Assembly: GCA_035529435.1 (NCBI GenBank)
Contig: DATKWS010000016.1
Location: 1-24,329 of the forward strand
Length of the DNA stretch: 24,329 nt
From: DATKWS01 sp035529435
Lineage (GTDB): Bacteria; Krumholzibacteriota; Krumholzibacteriia; Krumholzibacteriales; Krumholzibacteriaceae
Direction: 5' to 3'
Shown: positions 6,922-13,548 of the stretch, one piece after another
Position numbering within the stretch: position 1 is the stretch's first letter
Layout of the letters: each line of letters starts with the position of its first letter
Notes under the pieces: model-generated
Told to the model about the DNA's origin: nothing
The model's input: the letters and a program-made list of their open reading frames with translations, nothing else
The model's database searches: none
Program-made: the position numbers and the translations under genes

Positions 6922-7164
6922 ATGAAGAAACAAAAGAAAAAAGAGAAGAAACCGAGTTCGAAGCCGTGTCGATTCTGCATGGACAAGATACAGATCGATT
7001 ATAAAAACGACACGCTGCTCAGAAGGTTCGTCACGGATCGCGGCAAGATCACCCCGCGGCGGATCACGGGTACCTGTGCGCGTCACCAGAGACAACTCGC
7101 CCATGCAATCAAGCGTGCCAGGAGTGTTGCGCTCCTGCCCTTCGTCAAGGTGTATTACCGTTAG
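6922..7164 (+). CDS. rpsR: 30S ribosomal protein S18
   Basis: The 80-residue protein has a Lys-rich N-terminus, then CRFCMDKIQIDYKN, ITPRRITGTCARHQRQ and a basic C-terminal helix AIKRARSVALLPF, the full S18 signature. It pairs with S6 on the 30S platform. CRFC plus the later Cys in GTCARHQ resembles the cysteine-containing S18 form that can hold zinc, as opposed to the cysteine-free form used in zinc starvation. ATG 6922 has GGGAGAG upstream. It lies 17 bases after rpsF and 9 before rplI. Confidence 0.97.
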   Translation: MKKQKKKEKKPSSKPCRFCMDKIQIDYKNDTLLRRFVTDRGKITPRRITGTCARHQRQLAHAIKRARSVALLPFVKVYYR

Positions 7165-7173
7165 GGGGAAGCA

Positions 7174-7617
7174 ATGGAACTGATCTTGAAAGCCAAGGTC
7201 GAAGGGCTGGGGGAACGCGGCGACGTGGTCAGGGTGAAAAACGGTTATGCCAGGAACTACTTGCTTCCAAAAGATCTCGCCATTCCCGCGACGGCGGCGT
7301 TCCGGAAGGTACTCGAAGAGGAAAATCACACCCGCGAAATCAGGGATACCAAATTGAAGCGGACCGTCGAGGCGATCGCCGAAAAGATGAAAGATCTATC
7401 CTGTACGATCGTCGTTCAGGCTGGTGAGGAAGACAAACTGTACGGCTCGGTCGGTGCGCACGATATCGCGGAATCGATAGCGAAACAGGGCTTCGAGATC
7501 AACCACCGGCAGGTTGTGCTCGAGGAACCCATCAAGAAGCTCGGCGTGTACACCGTTCCGATTCGGCTCCACAGGGAAGTCGAGGTTCCGATAAAGGTCT
7601 GGGTCGTGAAGGAGTAG
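7174..7617 (+). CDS. rplI: 50S ribosomal protein L9
   Basis: The 147-residue protein has the L9 N-domain signature GLGERGDVVRVKNGYARNYLLPKDLA (given here by its residues about 11-36), a long connecting helix (about residues 40-77) and the C-domain with KLYGSVGAHDIAESI and PIKKLGVYTVPIRLH. L9 bridges 23S rRNA near the L1 stalk and helps keep neighbouring ribosomes in frame. Confidence 0.3.
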   Translation: MELILKAKVEGLGERGDVVRVKNGYARNYLLPKDLAIPATAAFRKVLEEENHTREIRDTKLKRTVEAIAEKMKDLSCTIVVQAGEEDKLYGSVGAHDIAESIAKQGFEINHRQVVLEEPIKKLGVYTVPIRLHREVEVPIKVWVVKE

Positions 7618-7626
7618 CGTGGGCCG

Positions 7627-7674
7627 GCGCTGACGGGAGGCATGGTCGGGCGTACGGCGCTCATCCCGTCGCGC
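7627..7674. repeat. Imperfect inverted repeat between rplI and the guanylyltransferase gene
   Basis: GCGC (7627-7630) plus GACGGGA (7632-7638) can pair with TCCCGTC (7664-7670) plus GCGC (7671-7674): 11 pairs with one bulged T and a 25-base GC-rich loop. No T-tract follows, so it is not a standard terminator. It may be an mRNA-stabilising structure or a REP-like element; only one copy was noticed here. Confidence 0.45.
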
Positions 7675-7706
7675 TCTCCGATCCGGAACGATGCGGAAGG
7701 AGAGGC

Positions 7707-8780
7707 TTGTTGTACGCCGTCATCCTGGCAGGGGGAAAAGGGAAACGATTTTGGCCCTACAGCAGGAACGAGAGACCGAAGCAGTTTCTCGATATCACCG
7801 GTAATGGGAGCATGCTCGCCGTTACCTTCGAGCGGCTCACCGGATTTATCCCGCCGGAGCGGATCCTGCTCTTCACGCTCAAGGAGCACGTGCCGCTCGT
7901 GCGCACCCAACTCCCATCGCTGTCCACAGGGAATATCTTCGCCGAACCGGTCGGACGGAACACGGCGCCCTCACTCGCCGTCGCGGCGGCTATTGTCCGG
8001 GAACGGGGTGGTGATGATCCGATGCTCTGCTGTCCGGCGGATCACCTGATCACCGATCCCGGCGCGTTCAGCGCAGTCGCCGCCGCTGCGGGGTGCGTCG
8101 CCGCCGAGCGTGACGTGCTCGTCACGTTCGGTATCACGCCGCGGTACCCGGCAACCGGGTACGGGTACATCGAGACCGATCCGGTAGCGGAAACGCAGGC
8201 CGGTCATCCGTTCCATCGTGTGTTGCGATTCCATGAAAAACCGGACAGGGAGCGCGCGGAGGATTATATCCGTACGGGGAATTTTTTCTGGAACAGCGGT
8301 ATATTCATATGGAGACCGTCCGTATTCCTGGCGGCGTGGGAGCATTGTCTCCCCGAGGGCGTGGAACCACTGCGCCGTATCACCGATTCGCTCCGGGACG
8401 GGAAGGATGATGGGATCGTAGCGGCCGAGTATCCCCGGATGCCGGCGATATCGGTCGATTACGGCATTCTCGAGAAGATCAACAGTACAATCGTCTTCCC
8501 GACGGACCTGGGATGGAATGATGTGGGTTCCTGGGACGCGCTCTTCGATATCCTCCAGGAGGACGAGCAGGGCAATGTCGGTGGAAGCATCATCGGGACG
8601 ATCGATGCGAGGGGTAATCTCTTCTTCAATCCGGGCGGTGCAACGGCTGCGATCGGTGTGGAGGATATCATCGTGGTGGTCGACAGGGGAACCGTGCTGG
8701 TCTGCAAGCGCGGGCAGAGTCAACGCGTTCGTGATTTGATCGATGCACTCGAGGATGCGGGTGCAAATAAATTTCTGTAG
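7707..8780 (+). CDS. manC: Mannose-1-phosphate guanylyltransferase
   Basis: The 357-residue nucleotidyltransferase would make GDP-mannose from GTP and mannose 1-phosphate for surface glycans. The N-terminal loop AVILAGGKGKRFWPYSR and the adjacent ERPKQFL are the family signature. ILLFTLKEHVPLVRTQLP, EPVGRNTAPSLAVAAA, CCPADHLI, RVLRFHEKPD, FFWNSGIFIW and the metal-site-like DLGWNDVGSWDAL follow in expected order. The cupin-type phosphomannose isomerase domain found in bifunctional forms is absent. The start is TTG 7707 or the adjacent TTG 7710; AAGGAG (7697-7702) lies four or seven bases upstream, slightly favouring 7710. It likely supplies the polysaccharide genes at the window's start. Other sugar-1-phosphate specificities within the family are possible. 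Confidence 0.88.
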   Translation: MLYAVILAGGKGKRFWPYSRNERPKQFLDITGNGSMLAVTFERLTGFIPPERILLFTLKEHVPLVRTQLPSLSTGNIFAEPVGRNTAPSLAVAAAIVRERGGDDPMLCCPADHLITDPGAFSAVAAAAGCVAAERDVLVTFGITPRYPATGYGYIETDPVAETQAGHPFHRVLRFHEKPDRERAEDYIRTGNFFWNSGIFIWRPSVFLAAWEHCLPEGVEPLRRITDSLRDGKDDGIVAAEYPRMPAISVDYGILEKINSTIVFPTDLGWNDVGSWDALFDILQEDEQGNVGGSIIGTIDARGNLFFNPGGATAAIGVEDIIVVVDRGTVLVCKRGQSQRVRDLIDALEDAGANKFL

Positions 8781-8802
8781 AGTTCAAACCGAGGGGGTAC
8801 GT

Positions 8803-10026
8803 ATGCTGAGGAGAGCAATGGTTGTGGGTGCCGTTCTGGCGGCATTGCTGCTGTTTGTATCTTCCTGTTCCACCGATAAGAAGGGGGAATTGAAGGTGAA
8901 ACAGAACCTGGCGGCTCGCGTCGGGAATTCCAGGATCAACGAGGCGGAGGTTCAAAAACGGTACGAACGTCTGCCCGATACGCAGAAGAAGGATTACAGC
9001 GGGCTCGAGGGAAAGGCCAAGCTCACCGATCTGCTGATCGACGAGCAGCTGCTCCTCGAGGAGGCCCTCGAAAAGGGACTTCACCGGGAAAAAGAAATAG
9101 AGGAAAAGTTAGAGCTGGCCAAGCGCACCATACTGGTAAGCGAATATTATAACCGCGAGATCGTCGGCAGAATCGAGGTCAGCGAGGAGGAGACCCAGTC
9201 GTACTACGACGAGCATAAGGAGGAATTCACGACGAGGGCCGTGCTGAGGGCGCAGTATCTATTCTCGGAAGACAGTCTCAAGTGCGTCGGGTGGAAAGAG
9301 CGGATCGACAGGGGGGAAGATTTCAACAAGATCGCCAAGAACGAATCGGAGGATCCCGTCACGGCGGTGGTCAACGGCAGCCTGGGATATTTCAATCCGG
9401 ACGGGTATATAAAATCGGTCGGATATTCTCAGGTGTTCGGACAACAGGTGGAGAAGCTCGAGGCGGAGCAAGTCAGCGGTGTTATCTCCTTCGAGAGGGG
9501 ATTCGCGATCGTCAAGCTCAACGAGAAGAAGCCTCCCCAGCAGCAGCCGCTCTCTGAAGTCAGGAAGCGGATCATCGATAAGTTGCGGGGGAGTAAGTCG
9601 ATGATCGCCTACAACGGTGAGATCGCGCGCCTTCGCAAGAAATTCGAGCCGGAGAACTATTACTGGGACAAGGTTGAAAAGACGAGAAGGACGCCGGAGG
9701 AGATCTGGGAGAAAGCACAGCTCGAAACCGATCCGTACCAGCGTGTACAGCTGTATCGAAATCTCGTGAATCAGTATCCCGATAACACCTATGCACCACA
9801 GGCCCTCTTCATGATCGGATTCGTCTACGCCGAGGAGGTACAGGATCTCGTGCAGGCGCGGAGGACGTTCGATGAGCTCCTCGACAAGTATCCCGAGTCG
9901 GATATCGTTGAATCGGCGAAATGGATGCTCGAAAACATCAACTCGCCGCACCCTCAGTTCGAGTCGATTGAGAACATGCAGGAACATATCAAACAGCAGA
10001 AGGCGGGGGATGCGGAGAAGGAGTAG
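8803..10026 (+). CDS. Lipoprotein with PpiC-type peptidyl-prolyl isomerase domain and C-terminal TPR repeats
   Basis: The 407-residue precursor starts with a signal peptide and a lipobox ending VSSC, with Cys22 as predicted lipidation site. A SurA-like N-terminal chaperone helix region (about residues 27-130) is followed by a parvulin-like domain (about 140-240), with GEDFNKIAKNESED, GSLGYF and GFAIVKLNEKK, and then tetratricopeptide-like repeats (about 305-370: LYRNLVNQYPDNTYAPQAL, TFDELLDKYPESDIVESA). The role is probably folding or assisting outer-membrane or secreted proteins in the periplasm. The parvulin-TPR combination in one lipoprotein is uncommon. ATG 8803, with GAGGGGG upstream, is chosen over ATG 8743 because it gives a proper signal peptide. 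It begins 22 bases after manC. Confidence 0.88.
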   Translation: MLRRAMVVGAVLAALLLFVSSCSTDKKGELKVKQNLAARVGNSRINEAEVQKRYERLPDTQKKDYSGLEGKAKLTDLLIDEQLLLEEALEKGLHREKEIEEKLELAKRTILVSEYYNREIVGRIEVSEEETQSYYDEHKEEFTTRAVLRAQYLFSEDSLKCVGWKERIDRGEDFNKIAKNESEDPVTAVVNGSLGYFNPDGYIKSVGYSQVFGQQVEKLEAEQVSGVISFERGFAIVKLNEKKPPQQQPLSEVRKRIIDKLRGSKSMIAYNGEIARLRKKFEPENYYWDKVEKTRRTPEEIWEKAQLETDPYQRVQLYRNLVNQYPDNTYAPQALFMIGFVYAEEVQDLVQARRTFDELLDKYPESDIVESAKWMLENINSPHPQFESIENMQEHIKQQKAGDAEKE

Positions 10027-10035
10027 GAAACGATA

Positions 10036-10521
10036 ATGGAAATCGTGCAGGTATACGTGAGCGGCATCGCCGTCGATCGCGAACGGGATCACCCCGTCGT
10101 ACTTCTCAAAAAGAAGGACAATAACGGCGTGCTGCCGATATGGATCGGCCCCGCGGAGGCGACGGCGATATATACGGTCCTGGCCAGTAAAACATTCGAG
10201 CGACCGATGACGCACGATCTCATGCGGATCATAGTGGATGTACTCGGCGCGTCGGTCGGCAGGATCGAGATAACGGGGATTCAGAACGATACGTATTTCG
10301 CCCGGATCGTGCTGAACATGAATGATGAGGTTTTTTACATCGATGCGAGACCGAGCGATTCGATCGCCCTCGCTCTCCGCGCCGAAGCTCCCATCTACAT
10401 CGAGGAGGAGCTTTTCAACCGCTACAAGCGAAACCTGCATGTCGGCTCCGAGGGTGACGACGATATCAAGAAGCGGTTGAAGGAGATGGATCCGGGAGAC
10501 TTCGGGGATCTGGATCTGTAG
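10036..10521 (+). CDS. Bifunctional nuclease family (BFN/DUF151) protein
   Basis: The 161-residue protein contains the BFN domain: VLPIWIGPAEATAIYTVLASK (abridged here) near residues 34-54, RPMTHDLM, and the diagnostic DARPSDSIALALR near residues 113-125. Plant homologues have reported DNase and RNase activity, but the bacterial role is poorly defined. Its C-terminus is acidic and ends GDFGDLDL. It follows the PPIase lipoprotein by nine bases and precedes the carbonic-anhydrase-like gene by 18, so it sits in one operon. No catalytic residues can be named with confidence. Confidence 0.9.
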   Translation: MEIVQVYVSGIAVDRERDHPVVLLKKKDNNGVLPIWIGPAEATAIYTVLASKTFERPMTHDLMRIIVDVLGASVGRIEITGIQNDTYFARIVLNMNDEVFYIDARPSDSIALALRAEAPIYIEEELFNRYKRNLHVGSEGDDDIKKRLKEMDPGDFGDLDL

Positions 10522-10539
10522 GGGTACGGGAGAGGTGCC

Positions 10540-11067
10540 GTGATCGAGAAGTTCCAAAATCGAATTCCAATTGTCGGTGAAGACGTGTACATTGCACCAT
10601 CCGCTTCCGTGATAGGCGATGTGACGATCGGCGCTCGTGCGAGTATATGGCACGGGGCGATCGTCAGGGGTGATGTTTGGAAGATAACGATCGGTGCGTA
10701 TTCCAACATTCAGGATGGATGCGTGTGCCACGTCACGACCGGCGGGCCCGAGCTCGTCGTGGGGAACCATGTAACGATCGGCCATCGTGCAGTTCTGCAC
10801 TCGTGCACCGTGGGCGACTCGTGCCTTATCGGAATGGGGGCGGTTCTGCTCGACGGCGTTTGCGTGGGGGAAGGGAGCATCGTCGCGGCCGGATCGGTTC
10901 TTCTCGAGGGAACCGAGGTGCCTCCCGCATCTCTCGTCGCCGGTGTTCCGGCAACCGTCAAGAAGACGGTCGATGACACCGCGCTGGCCATGATCATCGA
11001 TCGCGCCGAGGAGTACCACAGGCTGGCCCTGACGTATCTCGGGAAAGGTGCATTCACGCTTCCGTAG
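10540..11067 (+). CDS. Gamma-carbonic-anhydrase-like hexapeptide-repeat protein
   Basis: The 175-residue protein is a left-handed beta-helix built of hexapeptide repeats (for example VIGDVTIGARASIW and SIVAAGSVLLEG). NIQDGCVCHV and GHRAVLHSC place it in the gamma-carbonic anhydrase/YrdA/PaaY family, with three His in positions expected to bind a metal between subunits of a trimer. The catalytic Glu pair of the archaeal Cam enzyme cannot be recognised, as in the CamH-type group, so anhydrase activity is uncertain. It has more Cys than usual. Start GTG 10540 follows GGGAGAGG. The last residues GKGAFTLP end eight bases before the next gene. Confidence 0.88.
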   Translation: MIEKFQNRIPIVGEDVYIAPSASVIGDVTIGARASIWHGAIVRGDVWKITIGAYSNIQDGCVCHVTTGGPELVVGNHVTIGHRAVLHSCTVGDSCLIGMGAVLLDGVCVGEGSIVAAGSVLLEGTEVPPASLVAGVPATVKKTVDDTALAMIIDRAEEYHRLALTYLGKGAFTLP

Positions 11068-11074
11068 GTGATAC

Positions 11075-12802
11075 ATGAGTCGCTGCACACCGTACGTGTT
11101 GATTCTTTTCTTGATCTCGTGCGCGGTTTCCCCGCCGCCCGGACCTTCCGATACCGATGCGACGCAAGCGCGTGACAGCTCGCTCACCCGCATACGGACG
11201 CTTGCATCGGCTGGTGATGCCAGGGAGCTGCGGAAGGCGGGCGCGTCGTTTATATCCCACTACCCCGATGACCCGGACATTGAAGAGGTGCGGCTGCTCG
11301 TGGCGCAGGCCGGTATCGGGCTCGGATTCTACGAAGAGGCGGGTGAGATACTCTCGCCCATCATCATCCGTGGTGGAGCGGATCCCGCAAAAGGACAGGC
11401 ACATATATTGATGGCGCGCGTCTTGAAATCCAGGGGGCGTTTCGACGAAGCCGCGCGTGCCCTGCTCTCCTCGCTCTCGACCGATCTCGACGATTCGCAG
11501 CGTGAGACGGCCAGGAACCTCCTGGAGGAGGTCGTACCCCTGCTCCCACGTGAAGAGCTCGATGCAATCAGAAAAACACACGGTTCCTCCCCGGGTGTCG
11601 AGCTCGTGCTCGAAGCGGCGCTCTCGTACGCCCGGGCCTCGCAGGATACCGCATCGGTGCGCAGCATCATGACCGAGCTGAGGCTGCTGCACCGGGATGA
11701 ACCGGCGGCCGATCAACCGTTCGAGGGGAGCGTGACCATCGCAGCGCCGGGAGAGACGGAGCGGAATGAAACGGCACGATACACGATCGGCGTTCTATGC
11801 CCGCTCGGCGGTCGCTACGCCCCACTCGGCGACGAATTTCTCAAAGGGGCGTCGGTTGCGATGCGGGAGGCGCGGGAGCGTGGCACACGGGACGTTGAGC
11901 TCGTGGTCGCGGATACGCGCGGCGATCCGCTCGTCGCGCGTTCGGTCGCCGAGCGCCTCATCGACGAGGAAGGGGTGGTGGCTCTCGTGGGGTGCGTGCT
12001 GAGCTCCTCGACTATCGCGGCGGCGCAGGTGGCGCAGTACAACGGGACGGTGCTTGTCTCCCCCGTCGCAACGGAAGAGGGGATCGCCGAGATCGGCGAA
12101 CAGGTATTCCAGATGGGATCGGATATCGAGATAGAGATAACCGCCCTCGCCCGCATCGCGTGCATGGAGTTGAACCTGCGGCGCATCGCCTTTCTCGCGG
12201 TGGACGATCTCAGATCGCGCGGTATCGGCGAACTGTTCGGGCGGGAGGTGGCGTTGCAGGGAGGGGAGGTCTGTATCTATGCCTACTTTCCCGAGGGCAG
12301 CACCGATTTCCACGAGACGATCCGGAACCTGAGAAAGGCCGCTCCGGAGGCACTCTTCATAGCCTCCGACGTCGAGGATCTCATCCTCATTCTTCCGCAG
12401 CTTTCATTTTACGAATTCGGCGTGCAGCTCCTCGGACTGAGCAGGTGGCATTCGAACCAGTTGCTGCGCATGGCGGGACGGGACATGGAGGGAGTGGTTT
12501 TTCCCGGGAAGGCGGGTGAGCAGCGCGACGAGGAACAGTTCTTGACGGCTGCCGTGCTGCTCGATGAACCGATCGACGATACCAATCCATTCATCCTCGG
12601 CGGATACAAGGGAGTGAGAACGGTGCTCGCGGCGATCCAGGAGAGCGCAGCGAGCGGCTCCGATCTGAAGGGCGCTTTGATGAAGGCCCTCTACCACCGG
12701 CGGCATCCATACGTTGAGCTTGTTTCCGGGCAAGGCATTCCTTTCTACACGGTGCGTGACGGTCGGATCGAACCGTATACCACAATACGGATCGAACCTT
12801 AA
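11075..12802 (+). CDS. Lipoprotein with TPR-like N-terminus and type I periplasmic-binding domain (LpoA-like architecture)
   Basis: The 575-residue precursor has a short signal with lipobox LISC (Cys16). Residues about 30-230 are helical, TPR-like (SFISHYPDDPDIEEVRLLVA, GFYEEAGEILSP, RFDEAARALLSS). From about residue 235 a Leu/Ile/Val-binding-protein fold begins (YTIGVLCPLGGRYAPLGDEF; VALVGCVLSSSTIAAAQVA; GTVLVSPVATEEGIAEIG). No ABC permease or ATPase lies nearby, so transport is unproven. TPR plus this fold is the layout of LpoA, the outer-membrane activator of a class A penicillin-binding protein; the nearby amidase fits that idea. Sequence identity to LpoA is not claimed. ATG 11075 has only a weak AGGTG upstream. 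The stop overlaps that of the convergent gene. Confidence 0.82.
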   Translation: MSRCTPYVLILFLISCAVSPPPGPSDTDATQARDSSLTRIRTLASAGDARELRKAGASFISHYPDDPDIEEVRLLVAQAGIGLGFYEEAGEILSPIIIRGGADPAKGQAHILMARVLKSRGRFDEAARALLSSLSTDLDDSQRETARNLLEEVVPLLPREELDAIRKTHGSSPGVELVLEAALSYARASQDTASVRSIMTELRLLHRDEPAADQPFEGSVTIAAPGETERNETARYTIGVLCPLGGRYAPLGDEFLKGASVAMREARERGTRDVELVVADTRGDPLVARSVAERLIDEEGVVALVGCVLSSSTIAAAQVAQYNGTVLVSPVATEEGIAEIGEQVFQMGSDIEIEITALARIACMELNLRRIAFLAVDDLRSRGIGELFGREVALQGGEVCIYAYFPEGSTDFHETIRNLRKAAPEALFIASDVEDLILILPQLSFYEFGVQLLGLSRWHSNQLLRMAGRDMEGVVFPGKAGEQRDEEQFLTAAVLLDEPIDDTNPFILGGYKGVRTVLAAIQESAASGSDLKGALMKALYHRRHPYVELVSGQGIPFYTVRDGRIEPYTTIRIEP

Positions 12803-13461
12803 CCCTGCTGCTTGAATGTGATGAGGAAACTCACCCAGAAGGGGATCGGTGCGCCGTTCTCGGTGATCGGTTTGAAGAGGAACCGCCTCACCGCCTTGAG
12901 CGATGCGATTTCAAAAGTCTTGTCCCCGTATGCACTCCGGATCCATGCTTCTGTAACCGTACCGTTGGTGTCTATGTACAGCTCGACGATGACGTATCCT
13001 TCGAGGCCCTTCTCGATCGCCTCGGGCGGGTATTCGGGCTTCACCATCTTGAGGATCACATAGTCTTCACGATACGGTACCTCGGCACGGGTCTTGTGCG
13101 ATCTGTAAGTGGATTTGCCGACCTGATCATCGAGTATCGGGTCTTCGAGCTCTTCCCGGGTGTCGCTGCTTTTTTTCCTGGTGTCCTCTTCCTCGGGTTT
13201 CTCGTCCTCCATTACGATTTTCTGTGCCACCATGCGGTGGAGTTCGGGCATCGTTACATCGCTTTCGATCCCCTTTTCCTCGATGATTGTTATCGTCGGC
13301 ACGAACCGGGTCGGTCCCTCGTAACCGACGGTGAATATCCGTTCGATGACCTGGGAGCGCTCGAGACTGAGCAGGATCACGAGGAGTGCGATCATGCTGA
13401 TCGGGATGAACAGCAGCAGCCTTCTGTTGCGTTTTCGATCGTACTCCTTGATTTTCCACAT
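12799..13461 (-). CDS. TonB family protein (energy-transducer-like)
   Basis: The 220-residue protein has a basic N-terminus (MWKIKEYDRKRNRR), one membrane span (about residues 13-32), an acidic periplasmic linker, and a C-terminal TonB domain (about 140-220: PEYPPEAIEKGLEGYVIVE, IDTNGTVTEAWI, AVRRFLFKPITENGAPIPFW). TonB proteins couple ExbBD energy to outer-membrane transporters. The Pro-Glu/Pro-Lys linker of classical TonB is replaced by a shorter Glu/Asp/Lys-rich one. No ExbB, ExbD or receptor is in the window. The start ATG at 13461 is preferred to ATG 13515 because a promoter-like sequence covers the extra stretch; GAGGAG lies 12 bases upstream, a long spacing. The stop overlaps the opposite gene's stop by four bases. 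Confidence 0.88.
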   Translation of the reverse strand: MWKIKEYDRKRNRRLLLFIPISMIALLVILLSLERSQVIERIFTVGYEGPTRFVPTITIIEEKGIESDVTMPELHRMVAQKIVMEDEKPEEEDTRKKSSDTREELEDPILDDQVGKSTYRSHKTRAEVPYREDYVILKMVKPEYPPEAIEKGLEGYVIVELYIDTNGTVTEAWIRSAYGDKTFEIASLKAVRRFLFKPITENGAPIPFWVSFLITFKQQG

Positions 13462-13485
13462 GTTACATCTGATCTCCTCATTAAA

Positions 13486-13515
13486 AATATGGTGTCGTGT
13501 GACCGGGTGAGTCAA
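13486..13515 (-). promoter_or_regulatory. Putative promoter of the TonB-family gene
   Basis: On the minus strand TTGACT (13515-13510), an 18-base spacer and CATATT (13491-13486) resemble a sigma70-type promoter. The predicted start would leave a leader of about 20 bases before ATG 13461, which argues against the longer reading-frame start at 13515. Confidence 0.4.
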
Positions 13516-13548
13516 GCGAAGGTGCGGGGGACGGCCCGATTTTTTTAT

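Noticed and set aside
9259..11193. Long minus-strand open frame opposite the PPIase lipoprotein, BFN and carbonic-anhydrase-like genes
   Set aside because: It mirrors three well-supported + genes, and its protein is Arg/His/Leu-rich with no recognisable domain, as expected for an antisense shadow in GC-rich DNA.
13462..13515. Longer start for the TonB-family protein
   Set aside because: The extra residues precede a good basic-TM opening, and a promoter-like sequence covers the stretch.
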